Under the pieces are notes generated by a model. That model was given only the letters and a program-made list of their open reading frames with translations. It ran no database searches and had not been told where the DNA came from. From Opitutaceae bacterium TAV5 (GTDB lineage: Bacteria; Verrucomicrobiota; Verrucomicrobiia; Opitutales; Opitutaceae), in the NCBI GenBank assembly GCA_000242935.3, contig CP007053.1, positions 5,255,001 through 5,319,000 of the forward strand: DNA of 64,000 nucleotides. The letters are read 5' to 3'. The position numbers and the translations under genes were made by a program. Below, one piece after another: positions 48,818 to 59,968 of the stretch (position 1 is the stretch's first letter; each line of letters opens with the position of its first letter).

Positions 48818-49171
48818 ATGAAAAAAGCCAGGATCAGCCGGACAACCCAAGCCTTTGAAAAGGTCCTGGCCACTCCGCGCCCGGGCAAATACCGGCTGCG
48901 CCTGTATGTGGCCGGAGCCACCGACCGGTCCCGCCGGGCCGTCCTGCGCGCCCGTCAACTGTGCAAGGCCGAATTCAAGGGGAACTTCGAACTGGAAGTG
49001 ATCGACGTCTATCAGCAGCCCATCCTGGCGCGCGACGGCCAGATCGTCGCGACCCCGACGCTCGTGCGTGAATTCCCGCCGCCGGTGCGCCGGCTCATCG
49101 GCAGCCTGGCGAACACCACCGGCCTGTTTGTCGGGCTGGAGCTGGATACCAGGAGGAAAACGTCCCGTTGA
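48818..49171 (+). CDS. kaiB: KaiB-like protein (second of two)
   Basis: A 117-residue KaiB paralogue: YRLRLYVAGATDRSRRAVLR, FELEVIDVYQQPILARDGQI and ATPTLVREFPPPVRRLIGSL. It is clearly homologous to the preceding gene but well diverged, so the duplication is old or the two came from different sources. Its stop overlaps the TTG start of the histidine kinase (TTGA). Two KaiB proteins in one operon suggest one for KaiC and one for the kinase, by inference only. Confidence 0.9.
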   Translation: MKKARISRTTQAFEKVLATPRPGKYRLRLYVAGATDRSRRAVLRARQLCKAEFKGNFELEVIDVYQQPILARDGQIVATPTLVREFPPPVRRLIGSLANTTGLFVGLELDTRRKTSR

Positions 49172-50373
49172 AAAACGCCCGGGTGCAATCCTCCGCCCGC
49201 GCCGGACCGCCCGGCGAACTCGCTGAACTTCGCGCCCGCCTGGCCGAGGCGGAGGACACACTCCGCGCCATCCGTACCGGTGAAGTGGATGCGCTGGTGG
49301 TCTCGGGCAAACAAGGCGACCAGGTGTTCACTCTCGAAGGCGCCGGGCACGCCTACCGTGTGCTCATCGAATCCATGAACGAAGGGGCGCTGACGCTGAC
49401 GACGGGCGAGGTGATCCTCTACGCCAACCAGTGCTTTGCCCGAATGGTCCGGCTCCCGCTGGAGCAGGTGACGGGCGGTTCCTTCCACCGCTTTCTCTCC
49501 GCCCGGGACCGGGCGGTGCTCCGGCCGCTCCTCAAGCGGCCCGGCGAAGCGGGCAGCAAGGCGCAGGTGTCCCTGAAGGCCGGCGACGACGCGAAAACGC
49601 CGGTGCAGATCTCGATTCGTCCGCTGGAAGGGAATGATGCCGGCCACGCGGCCATCGGGATGGTGGTGACGGATATGACGGAGGCCCGGCGGACCGAGGA
49701 ACTGCTGCGGGCCCTGACCCACCGTGTGGTCCAGGCGCAGGAGGCCGAGCGCGGGCGCGTGGCGCTGGAATTGCATGACAACATCACCCAGTTGCTCTGC
49801 GCCGTCCTCATTCGCAGCCAGACGCTGGCGGAAACACTTTCGACGCATGACGGGCCCGCGAAGAAAGAGGCGGTAAAACTTCGCGAACTGCTCGGCGAGG
49901 CCGCCGGGGAAGTGGAGAGCATCTCGCGCGATCTGCGACCCAGCGTCCTGGAGCACCTGGGATTGGCCGCTGTCGTGAGCGACACCAGCCGGGGCTTCGC
50001 GGAGCGGACGGGCGTGCCCGTCAAGCTGGCCTGCGTGGAATTGACCGCACGGCTGCCCGCCGCCAGCGAGCTGGTGCTCTACCGCATTCTCCAGGAAGCA
50101 TTGAAAAACGTGGAACGGCACGCGCGGGCCCGCCACGTCTCGGTGGGCCTGAGACGGCGGGGCGCTTCCGTCGAGCTGGCGATCCGGGATGACGGGGTCG
50201 GCTTCGACCCGGAAGTTCAACCGACCGGACGAAACTGCGAGGTTTGCCTGGGATTGATCGGCATGAAAGAGCGGGCGAATTATGTGGGCGGTATTCTCAA
50301 GGTCCGGTCCGGCCCGCGCGGCGGCACGGAAATCATGGTGCGCATCCCGTGGCAGCCGGAGGCGGAGGGCTGA
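49168..50373 (+). CDS. PAS-domain histidine kinase of the Kai operon (HisKA_3 class)
   Basis: A 401-residue soluble kinase. An N-terminal coil (about 15-40, [20 protein letters not shown]) ends in a short TGEVDALVV segment also seen in other bacterial sensor proteins; a PAS domain spans about 60-172; HisKA_3 has phospho-acceptor His203 in [12 protein letters not shown]; the HATPase domain ends [13 protein letters not shown] and [10 protein letters not shown]. The start is TTG at 49168, supported by AGGAGGA ten bases upstream and by overlap with the kaiB stop. No response regulator follows, so the partner is elsewhere; the NarL-type regulator at 8529 shares an upstream element with this operon and is a candidate. 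Confidence 0.88.
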   Translation: MKNARVQSSARAGPPGELAELRARLAEAEDTLRAIRTGEVDALVVSGKQGDQVFTLEGAGHAYRVLIESMNEGALTLTTGEVILYANQCFARMVRLPLEQVTGGSFHRFLSARDRAVLRPLLKRPGEAGSKAQVSLKAGDDAKTPVQISIRPLEGNDAGHAAIGMVVTDMTEARRTEELLRALTHRVVQAQEAERGRVALELHDNITQLLCAVLIRSQTLAETLSTHDGPAKKEAVKLRELLGEAAGEVESISRDLRPSVLEHLGLAAVVSDTSRGFAERTGVPVKLACVELTARLPAASELVLYRILQEALKNVERHARARHVSVGLRRRGASVELAIRDDGVGFDPEVQPTGRNCEVCLGLIGMKERANYVGGILKVRSGPRGGTEIMVRIPWQPEAEG

Positions 50374-50420
50374 GAAAGGCGGACGGCTTTGGCGGTTTTT
50401 TTGGCCAACCCACCGGACGC

Positions 50421-50522
50421 CGCCAGCGTCCCGGCACGGCCAAAGGGATTGTGTTTGTCTCGCTGGAGGACGAGACGGGCGTGGCCAACGCCGTCGTCCG
50501 CTCCGGACTCTCGCCGGGATAG
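50421..50522 (+). pseudogene. dnaE2: Fragment of DnaE2/ImuC C-terminal OB-fold region
   Basis: A 33-codon in-frame piece reading RQRPGTAKG, then [11 protein letters not shown] and VANAVV, the signature of the OB-fold near the C-terminus of error-prone DnaE2. The preceding codons do not match and a stop follows within a few residues. It cannot be functional alone. It complements the larger dnaE2 fragment at 3460-3855, which covers a different part of the protein. Confidence 0.65.
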
Positions 50523-50589
50523 TTAAAACGGGAAGTTTGATTACTCCCTATATACCGGCAGGTTGTGGAGGATTTTAATAACTCCTCCT

Positions 50590-50609
50590 CCGGAGTTACT
50601 CCACTCCGG
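50590..50609 (-). terminator. Candidate terminator hairpin after tRNA-Pro
   Basis: CCGGAGT and ACTCCGG form a seven-pair stem with a six-base loop, starting six bases beyond the tRNA 3' end on the minus strand. The following minus-strand bases are AG-rich and then AT-rich (GTTATTAAAA) rather than a clean T run, so efficiency is uncertain. Confidence 0.4.
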
Positions 50610-50614
50610 AAGGA

Positions 50615-50691
<77 letters not shown>

Positions 50692-50767
50692 ATGCTGCAA
50701 GGACGGCAATAGCCCTCATTCGGTCTCGCATGTCAATAGCGCGCTCGGTCGCTTGCGGTTTCCCGCT

Positions 50768-51226
50768 CTACTCGCCGGACAGCTTTCCGCTGGTGCGGGA
50801 TTTCAGCGTGATGCGATCGCCACCGTTATCCACGATGAGTGTGCTGGAAAGCACCCAGGTGGCGCCCGGTGTGCGGGCGGCTTCGGCGAGCAGCGCGCGG
50901 GTGATAGCATTGCCGGACCCGGCAATCGCGATGTCGCGGTCGGTCGACGAGAGCGGCGGAAGCCCGAGCGGAGCCGTGAGGACAACCTCGCCTGCGGAAC
51001 GGCCGCCGATGACGAGGTCATGCCGGGCGGATTGCAACGCGACAGGACGGGTGCCGCCGTTGATGTAACGGATCGTGGCGACAAAGCCGTTCGTACCGCT
51101 GGCGGGCTTGACTCCGGCGAGCTCGGCTCCGAGCCCGGCGACTGCCGGAGGCGTGCCGCAACCCGCAAGCAGGGAAACGGCCAGAGCCACGATAACAGGA
51201 ACGACGAGACGGAAACACGATTTCAT
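50768..51226 (-). CDS. Putative lipoprotein (LEA/WHy-like domain)
   Basis: A 152-residue protein with a lipoprotein signal peptide: hydrophobic segment up to LLAGC with Cys23 as the lipidation site. The mature part is beta-rich (FVATIRYINGGTRPVALQSA, DLVIGGRSAGEVVLTAPLGL) and resembles small LEA-type/WHy domains of bacterial lipoproteins; function is unknown. The start at 51226 is chosen because it opens at the signal peptide; the frame extends far upstream without homology. It diverges from the ExbB/ExbD genes. Confidence 0.65.
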   Translation of the reverse strand: MKSCFRLVVPVIVALAVSLLAGCGTPPAVAGLGAELAGVKPASGTNGFVATIRYINGGTRPVALQSARHDLVIGGRSAGEVVLTAPLGLPPLSSTDRDIAIAGSGNAITRALLAEAARTPGATWVLSSTLIVDNGGDRITLKSRTSGKLSGE

Positions 51227-51467
51227 GGTCGACCAGTCAAACAACCGGATGCGCGGCTTCAACGTGGATTCCCGTTTTTCCGGCAATGTCCGGAAAGATT
51301 GCCGCTGCTCGCGGAGTCGTGCGCATCCGCCGGGCGCGAATCTCCGGGAAAGCCGCGCGCATCTTGACGGACTGCGGCAAATGGAACCTGCTGTGAAACC
51401 TGCCTCGCGGCACTTCGTCAACCGGACCGGTCGACGGCGTGCAGGCCGCAGCATCCATTTTTCCACC

Positions 51468-52094
51468 ATGTTTTTGGCAATCATCGATATCATCAGGGGA
51501 GCGGATCTGCTCGTTTACCCGCTCGGGCTGTGTTCCCTCGTTCTGGTGTTCATCCTTTGCGAACGGGGGTTCGCCCTGCGGCGCGCGGCGGTGCTGCCGG
51601 ACGATCTGGTCGAGTCGGTCGTGGCGGGCAGGCCGGTCTCGGGAGGCGAGCATTCGGTGCTGGCGCGGATCATCGCGTTTGCCGAGGAACACCCGGAGGA
51701 CCCCGACGCGGTCAAGGCATTCGCGCGGCTGGAGGTTTCCCGGATGGAGCGCGGGTTGCCGTATCTCGATGTGATCTATGCCGGCGCGCCGCTGCTCGGG
51801 CTGACCGGCACGGTGTGGTCGCTGATCCGCGTGTTTTCCAGCATCTCGGGCGACACCGGACTGCCGGACCCGGTGAAGTTCACCAGCGGCGTCTCGCTGG
51901 CGCTTTCGGCGACGGTGCTCGGCCTGGTGATCGCGGTGCCGGCCCTGATCGGGAGCGGAGTCTTCCAGCGGCGGGTGGACACGTTTGCCGCGCAGCTCGA
52001 CGTGCTGCTCGAACGCGTGCTGGCAAACGCCGCACAGACAGCGAAGACCGCGACCGGAGCAGGCGGCCGGACCGTTGCCGGAGTCAACGGATAA
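51468..52094 (+). CDS. exbB: MotA/TolQ/ExbB proton-channel family protein
   Basis: A 208-residue inner-membrane protein with three predicted membrane segments: about 14-32 (YPLGLCSLVLVFILC), about 100-125 (IYAGAPLLGLTGTVWSLIRV) and about 140-165 (ALSATVLGLVIAVPALIG). The second and third contain the small-residue pattern of ExbB/TolQ. It forms the proton channel with the ExbD-like protein encoded 39 bases downstream. The start at 51468 opens at the first conserved segment; the longer frame upstream is not supported. No TonB or TolA gene is adjacent. Confidence 0.88.
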   Translation: MFLAIIDIIRGADLLVYPLGLCSLVLVFILCERGFALRRAAVLPDDLVESVVAGRPVSGGEHSVLARIIAFAEEHPEDPDAVKAFARLEVSRMERGLPYLDVIYAGAPLLGLTGTVWSLIRVFSSISGDTGLPDPVKFTSGVSLALSATVLGLVIAVPALIGSGVFQRRVDTFAAQLDVLLERVLANAAQTAKTATGAGGRTVAGVNG

Positions 52095-52133
52095 CCGCGG
52101 CAACGACGACGCAACCACACCCAGGCAACACCG

Positions 52134-52544
52134 ATGTCCGCCGGACTTTCCCTTCGCCCCCGCGCCCGCCGCCGCCGGCCCGAGCTCAATCTCGTGCCGC
52201 TGATCGACGTGCTCGTGATGCTGGTGTTCTTCGCGTTTGTGACGATGCAGTTTCGCAGCGCAGCCACGCTCAACATCACCCTGCCGCGGGTGGAGACGGC
52301 GGGCAAAAACGCCTTCCAGGGCAACATCACGATCGGCATCACGCCCGACGGGGAACTCTCGTTCAACGGGCTGGCCGTCTCCCGCGAGGAACTCGCCGCG
52401 CAGCTCGACCAGGCGCGACAGGCGAGCAAGGACATCCCGGTGCTCATCCGCGCCGACGAGACCACGCCGCTCAAGACGCTGGCTTTCGTCATGGACGCCT
52501 GCCGCAAGGCCGGGCTCAACCGCTTCAGCCTCCAGAGCCGGTAA
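52134..52544 (+). CDS. exbD: ExbD/TolR-family protein
   Basis: A 136-residue protein with one membrane helix (about 18-40) in the pattern RPELNLVPLIDVLVMLVFFA, including the conserved Asp needed for proton flow. The periplasmic domain (about 45-136) has ITLPRVETAGK and VLIRADETTPLKTLAFVMDA as usual. It pairs with ExbB just upstream and powers a TonB- or Tol-type transducer encoded elsewhere. Confidence 0.9.
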   Translation: MSAGLSLRPRARRRRPELNLVPLIDVLVMLVFFAFVTMQFRSAATLNITLPRVETAGKNAFQGNITIGITPDGELSFNGLAVSREELAAQLDQARQASKDIPVLIRADETTPLKTLAFVMDACRKAGLNRFSLQSR

Positions 52545-52860
52545 ACCCGCCGCCCGTCCCGCCGCAATTCCTTGCCCCGGCTTCGGACTCATCCTGTGTC
52601 GCGATCTTATCAGCCCGCATCATATCTTTCGCTTCCGGGGCTCGCGAAGGCCTGGAGAAGAAGCTGCGAGTTGCGCATTTCTTGCTTCCGGTTTTGCTCA
52701 GTCCGCCACGCCGCTCCCTCGTAAACCGATTAGAAAAGCAGCGGGCTACGCATAATTTGTCTTATAGTGTAGCGTAGCTTCTAGCGCCTGGAAAATTTGG
52801 TTTACTTTGGACCAGGCCCCGCATTCGTTCCTCTCCCGACTTTAACCTGACCAAAGACCA
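52545..52860. other. Intergenic region upstream of the alternative complex III operon
   Basis: These 316 bases are less G+C-rich than their flanks and should hold the operon promoter. They contain an interrupted palindrome: GCTACGC (52745-52751) and GCGTAGC (52772-52778), with ATAA and TTAT also pairing inside. This could be a regulator site or a terminator for exbD. I see no clear promoter hexamers. Confidence 0.45.
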
Positions 52861-53064
52861 GTGAGCCATCCACACTCGCGAAAGACCTTTTTCGCCAAGC
52901 TCCTGGGCATCTCGGCCGCCATCGGCCTGGTGCCCCGCCTGCTTGCGAAACCCGTTTCGTCCGCCGCCACCGCGGCAGCCTCACCGGCTGCCAGCGGCAA
53001 AGCTCTCCCGATCTCCCTCCGGCCCGAACCGCGATCTGTCGCGCGCACGGCTGGCACGGAATGA
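52861..53064 (+). CDS. Small leader protein of the alternative complex III operon
   Basis: A 67-residue protein starting GTG: SHPHSRKTFFAKLLGISAAI then a hydrophobic stretch to PRLLAK and an Ala/Ser-rich tail. The start resembles a signal peptide or Tat-like leader (RKTFF before a hydrophobic core). Its last codon overlaps the ActA start (ATGA at 53061-53064), supporting translation. I do not recognise the family. It may be a small subunit, an assembly factor, or the remnant of a longer Tat substrate. Confidence 0.55.
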   Translation: MSHPHSRKTFFAKLLGISAAIGLVPRLLAKPVSSAATAAASPAASGKALPISLRPEPRSVARTAGTE

Positions 53065-53756
53065 GCAACGTGGTCGTTAACAAGGGAACTCGCCCGGCCA
53101 TGTCCTATCTCTTTCCGAAGTCAGCCAACCGGCTGCCGCTCCAGATCATCATTTATCTGTTCGTCCTCGGCGGCATCGCCACGGCGGCGATCACCTACTA
53201 CGCCACGCCGAAGTACGCCAATGTCGGATACGCGCCCACCCAGCCGGTGCCGTTCAGCCACGCGCTGCACGCCGGCCAGCTCGGGATCGATTGCCGGTAC
53301 TGCCACGTCGGCGTCGACAAGGGCCCGACCTCCACCGTCCCGACGTCGCAGACGTGCATGAACTGCCACAACCAGGTGCGCACCGACAGCCCGCTGCTCC
53401 AGCCCGTGCGCGACAGCTACGAATCCGGCCAGCCCGTGCCCTGGGTCAAGATCCACGCGTTGCCCGACTACGTTTATTTCAACCACTCCGTGCACGTGGC
53501 CCGCGGCGTCTCCTGCGTGGAGTGCCACGGCCGCATCGACCAGATGGAAGTGGTCCACCAGGAAAAGCCGCTCTCGATGAGCTGGTGCCTCGATTGCCAT
53601 CGCAACCCGGGCGACCACCTGCGCGATCCGAAACTCGTCACCCGGCTCGGCTGGCAACACCCGGGCGGTGACGAAGTCCGTGTCAAGGAAGGCCAGAAAT
53701 TCGTCCACGACTGGAATGTGAAACCGCCACAAAGCTGCTCCGGCTGCCACCGCTGA
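53061..53756 (+). CDS. actA: Alternative complex III subunit ActA, pentahaem cytochrome c
   Basis: A 231-residue membrane-anchored cytochrome. One transmembrane helix (about 26-46) is followed by five CxxCH haem sites at Cys78, Cys99, Cys152, Cys176 and Cys226. The head HALHAGQLGIDCRYCH is typical of ActA. In alternative complex III it takes electrons from the quinol-oxidising membrane subunits and the ActB iron-sulfur part and passes them towards ActE. It starts the act gene order, overlapping the small leader gene. Confidence 0.93.
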   Translation: MSNVVVNKGTRPAMSYLFPKSANRLPLQIIIYLFVLGGIATAAITYYATPKYANVGYAPTQPVPFSHALHAGQLGIDCRYCHVGVDKGPTSTVPTSQTCMNCHNQVRTDSPLLQPVRDSYESGQPVPWVKIHALPDYVYFNHSVHVARGVSCVECHGRIDQMEVVHQEKPLSMSWCLDCHRNPGDHLRDPKLVTRLGWQHPGGDEVRVKEGQKFVHDWNVKPPQSCSGCHR

Positions 53757-53810
53757 ACACCGCGCAACGACGCCAAACGACCACGCTGCCACCCGCCGCC
53801 GAACCGCCGA

Positions 53811-56800
53811 ATGAAACGCCAATTTCAACATCCCGAGAAAAACACTTCCGGCCGCCAGTACTGGCGCAGCCTCGACGAGCTCGCCGCCACGCCCGGATTC
53901 AAAAACCAGCTCGAACGCGAGTTTCCGGAAGGAGCCTCCACGCTTGCCGGCGTTGACCGCCGCCAGTTCTTCAAGCTCATGGCCGCCGGCTTTGCCCTCG
54001 GCGGACTCGGTCTCGCCGGCTGCCGCCGCCCGGAAAAACACATCCTCCCGTACGGCAAATCCGTCGAGGACATCATCCCCGGCCTGCCGCTCTACTACGC
54101 CACCGCGTTCCCGCTGCGCCGCGGCGCCATCCCGCTCCTCGCCGAGACCCACCAGGGCCGCCCGACCAAGCTCGAAGGCAACCCCACCTACAAGCCCTAC
54201 GGCGGCGGCACCTCGCTCCTCGCCCAGGCCACCATTCTCGATCTCTACGATCCCGACCGCGCCACCACGCACGTGATCAACCGCGCCGCCGTCACGCCCG
54301 CCGCCGTGCAGGACCTGCTGACGAAGATCGGCAAGGACGCCGCCGCCGACCAGGGCGCCGGTCTCGCCTTCCTCGCCGGCGAATCCTCCTCGCCGACCCG
54401 CGCCCGCCTCGTCGCCGCGCTTCGTGAAAAATTCCCCGCCGCCACCTGGGCCGAGTACGAAGCCATCCAGGACGAGCCGCCCGCCGCCGCCGCGAAGGGC
54501 GCCTTCGGACGCGACGACGTGAAACCGGTTTACCGGTTCGCGCAGGCCAAACGCATCGTCTCCATCGACGCCGACTTTTTCCATTCCGAGGCCGGCTCGC
54601 TCTACTACACCCGCGAGTTTTCCAAAGGCCGCAAGGTCATCAAGCGCGACGATCCGATGAACCGCCTCTACGCGGTCGAAAGCACGTTCACGCTCGTCGG
54701 CTCGATGGCCGATCACCGCCTGCGCCTCGCCAGCAGCCACATGCTCGCCTTCATCGCGGCGCTCGCGGTCGAGATCACCGGCGACGACACCTTTGCCCGC
54801 CTCGCCGAAGGCCTCGATTTCAGGAACAAGGACCAGTGGCTCAAGGCCTGCGCCGACGACCTCAGGAAACATCGCGGCGAGAGCATCGTCATCGCCGGCG
54901 CGCACCAGCCCGCGCAGGTCCACGCCATCGCCTTCGCGATCAACGCCGCGCTCGGCAACATCGGCGCCGGCAAGCCCGTCGAGCTTCTCACGGTGCAGCA
55001 GCCCGCCGCCGACGCGAAGCCCGCCACGATCAGCCAGCTCGCGAAAGCCATCGACGCCGGCTCCGTCAGGACGCTCGTCCTCCTCGGCGGCAATCCCGCC
55101 TACGATGCGCCCGCCGAGCTCGATTTTGCCGCGCTGCTCAAAAAAGTGCCGCAGATCGTCCGCCACGGTTATTACGTGGACGAGACCTCGCTCGCCGCGT
55201 TCGAGGCCGCGCCGGCCAACAGCGCCCACATCGGCGCCACCCACTTCCTCGAATCGTGGGGCGACGCCCGCACGGCCGACGGCACCCTCGTGCCCGTGCA
55301 GCCGATGATCCTGCCGCTCTTCGACGGCATCACGGAGAACGAAATCCTCGCCCGCATCGCCGGCCTCGGGAAGACCGATCCCTACACCCTCGTTTACGAA
55401 ACGGTCATCCCGCTCGCCGGCGGCAAGCTCCCCGCGAAGGACGCGAAGGAAACCGACTCCGACGCCCGGGAGGCTGCGCAGATTTTCCGCAAATTCCTTC
55501 ACGACGGCCTGCTCGAGGGCAGCGAGTACGCGAAAGCCGACGTCAGGTTCGACGCCTCCGGTCTCGCCCCGCTCTTCACCGGCGCCGCCTCGCTTGCGCT
55601 TCGCCCGCCCGCGCTCTCCGAAGACAATCTCGAAGTCCGTTTCGTCACCGACCACAAGGTGGACGACGGCCGTTTCGCCAACAACGGCTGGCTCCAGGAA
55701 TGCCCCGATCCGATCACCAAGATCGCCTGGGACAACGCCATCCTCGTCTCGCCGTACCTCGGCCGCAAACTCGGCATCGAGCCCGGCGGTTCGCATCCGT
55801 TCCCCCAGGTGGTGCGCAAGGAGGAAGCCGAGTTCTTCATCGGCAAGGAAAAGGCCCACATCGCGAAAGTCACGCTCGGCGGCCGCACGGTCACCGGCCC
55901 CGTTCACATCCAGCCCGGCCTCTCCAATTTCACGATCGTCCTCCCGCTCGGTTACGGCCGCACCGTTTCCGGCCGGGTAGGGAAGGGGACCGGACACAAT
56001 TTTTACCCGCTCCGCACCGCCGCCGCCCCGCACATCGCGACCGGCGCGAAGATCGAGATCACCGGCGAACACTACCTGCTCGCCAACACCCAGGAGCACT
56101 GGTCGATGGAAGGTCGCGACATCGTTCGCGAAACCAACTACGAGGAAGACGGCAAGACCGACCTCGGCTGGGTCAACGAAATGGGCATGGAGTCGCACGC
56201 TCCCGCCAACCTCGGCCCCGACAAGAACACACCGCTCCAGGAAACCGTCACCGCCATCCCGCGCGGCAACTCGCTCTACAAGACGCCCGAGTTTGACGGT
56301 CTCCATCAGTGGGGCATGTCGATCGACCTCAACACCTGCATCGGCTGCAACGCCTGCGTGGTGGCCTGCCAGGCGGAAAACAACATCCCCGTCGTCGGCA
56401 AGGATCAGGTCCTGCGCGGCCGCGAGATGCACTGGATTCGCCTCGACCGCTATTACTCCGACGGACGCGCCGACGGCGCCGCCTTCGGGGGCGAGGGCAA
56501 CCGCGAGATCCCCGAAGATCCGCAGGTCAGCCTCATGCCCGTGAGCTGCCAGCACTGCGAACTCGCTCCCTGCGAGACCGTGTGCCCCGTCAACGCCACC
56601 GTGCACGACGAGGAAGGCCTCAACACGATGGCTTACAATCGCTGTATCGGCACCCGTTACTGCGCCAACAACTGCCCGTACAAGGTGCGCCGTTTCAACT
56701 TCTTCGACTGGAACAAGCGCTCGACCGACTCGCTCTACATGGGCCCGCTCGGCGAGCAGAAGCAGATGCCCGAGCTCGTCAAGATGGTGAAAAACCCGGA

Positions 56801-57286
56801 TGTCACCGTGCGCATGCGCGGCGTCATGGAAAAGTGCACCTACTGTGTGCAGCGCATCCAGCAGGCCAGGATCGCGCAGAAGCGGAAGGCCGGCGCCTCG
56901 GGCGACGTGCTCATCCCCGACGGCACCATCAAGACCGCCTGCCAGCAGGTGTGTCCGGTGGACGGCGTCACCTTCGGCAACCTCCGCGACCCGGAGAGCG
57001 CCGTATCCAGGGCGAAAGCACGCGAACAGGATTACGCCCTCCTCGGCTACCTCAACATCCGCCCGCGCACGACCTACCTCGGCAAGCTGCGCAACCCGAA
57101 CCCGGACATGCCCGACTACGCCGCGCTGCCCTTCAGCCGCACGGAATACGACGCCAAGAATCACCCGCACCACGAATCCGGTGGCGAAGGTCACGGCCAC
57201 GAGGCCGCTCCCGCCGCCGAAAGCCACGACGGACACACCTCGCTCCCCGACACCGCCCGGAAGACGATTTTCGGAGGACTTAGCTA

Positions 57287-57287
<1 letters not shown>
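53811..57287 (+). CDS. actB: Alternative complex III subunit ActB (molybdopterin-like plus iron-sulfur protein)
   Basis: A 1158-residue protein. A Tat-type motif ([12 protein letters not shown] at about 49-60) is followed by a lipobox-like LGLAGC. The large N-terminal part (about 75-740) is the molybdopterin-oxidoreductase-like domain that has lost its cofactor in this family. The C-terminal part (about 830-1080) is a ferredoxin-like subunit with cysteine groups [36 protein letters not shown] and CTYC with CQQVC. It lies on the periplasmic face. Its stop overlaps actC by one base (TAATG). Confidence 0.95.
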
Positions 57288-58735
<1,448 letters not shown>

Positions 58736-58770
58736 TCCATCCTCCCTCGACGACTTAACGACTCCCGACC

Positions 58771-59304
58771 ATGTCAGCTCAAACTTACGGTCTCATCGCC
58801 ACCTTCGACACCGCGCCGGATATTTACCACGCGGCGGAAAAAGTGCGCGATGCCGGCTATCAACACTGGGACTGCGTCACGCCCTTTCCGATCCACGGAC
58901 TCGATGGCGCGATGGGCCTGAAACGCTCCCGCGTGCCGCGTTTTTCGATCACCGGCGGCATCATCGGTTTTTCGACCGGCATGAGCATGATCTGGGCGAT
59001 GAACGCCTGGGACTACCCGCTCATCGTCGGCGGCAAGCCGCTTTTTTCACCGATGTTCGCCTTTCCCGTGAGCTACGAGCTGACGATTCTCTTCACGGCC
59101 TTCGCCACCATCGCCGGCATGTTCATCCTCAACCGCCTGCCCATGCACTACCATCCCGTCCTCAAGAGCGACCGCAGCATCACGGGCATGGACGACAAAT
59201 TCCATATCGTGATCGAATCACGCGACCCGAAATTCGATGCGGCCCGCACCCGCGCCCTGCTCGAACAGGCCGGCGGCCGCGACATCGCCGAGCTGGAAGC
59301 CTGA
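58771..59304 (+). CDS. actD: Alternative complex III subunit ActD (DUF3341)
   Basis: A 177-residue protein with two membrane helices (about 65-85 and 105-125). The N-terminal YGLIATFDTAPDIYHAAEKV and WDCVTPFPIHGLDGAMG match DUF3341/ActD. It anchors at the interface of the membrane and cytoplasmic side of the complex. Gene order between actC and actE is as usual. Confidence 0.93.
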   Translation: MSAQTYGLIATFDTAPDIYHAAEKVRDAGYQHWDCVTPFPIHGLDGAMGLKRSRVPRFSITGGIIGFSTGMSMIWAMNAWDYPLIVGGKPLFSPMFAFPVSYELTILFTAFATIAGMFILNRLPMHYHPVLKSDRSITGMDDKFHIVIESRDPKFDAARTRALLEQAGGRDIAELEA

Positions 59305-59317
59305 TTCAACCGCCACC

Positions 59318-59968
59318 ATGCGCTACGTTTACCTGGCCACCTTTTTCCTGATCGTCCTTGCGGTTTCCGTCCTCGGTTTCCGCGGGTCGCTTTTCACGCA
59401 TCCGCCCATCGAGATCTTTTCCGACATGGATCACCAGGCGAAATACAAGCCGCAGGCCGAGTCGCAATTTTTTGCCGACCGCCGCGCCGATCGCCCGGCT
59501 CCCGCCGGCACCGTCGCCTACGGACGCAGCGCCGGCGAGCCGGCCAATGCCGATTTCCTGCGAGCCGATTCCGCCTATTACGAGGGCAAGAGCAGCGACG
59601 GTTCCTTCGCGAAGGGCTTCCCGGCGGAAGTGCCGGTGACCGCCGCGCTTCTCGAACGCGGACAGGAACGCTACGGCATCTACTGCGCGCCCTGCCACGG
59701 CGCGCTCGGCGACGGCAACGGCATCACCAAGCAGTACGGCATGGGCGCCACGCCCACGTACCACGACGACCGCCTCCGCACCATGGCCGAGGGCGAAATC
59801 TACAACACCATCATCCACGGCAAGGGCAACATGCTCTCCTACGCCGACAAGCTCGACGTCCACGACCGCTGGGCCGTGATCGCCTACGTCCGCGCCCTCC
59901 AGCGCGCGCAGTTCGCCACGCCCGCCGACGTCCCCGCCAACCACCGCACCGAACTCGGACTGAAGTAA
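59318..59968 (+). CDS. actE: Alternative complex III subunit ActE, monohaem cytochrome c
   Basis: A 216-residue protein with an N-terminal membrane segment or lipid-less anchor (about 4-22) and one haem site CAPCHG (Cys123-His127). The axial methionine is probably in the GNMLSYADKL region. It receives electrons from ActA and delivers them to the terminal oxidase. The ATG at 59318 is preferred over the longer overlapping frame inside actD. The TAA is followed immediately by the actF ATG. Confidence 0.93.
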   Translation: MRYVYLATFFLIVLAVSVLGFRGSLFTHPPIEIFSDMDHQAKYKPQAESQFFADRRADRPAPAGTVAYGRSAGEPANADFLRADSAYYEGKSSDGSFAKGFPAEVPVTAALLERGQERYGIYCAPCHGALGDGNGITKQYGMGATPTYHDDRLRTMAEGEIYNTIIHGKGNMLSYADKLDVHDRWAVIAYVRALQRAQFATPADVPANHRTELGLK

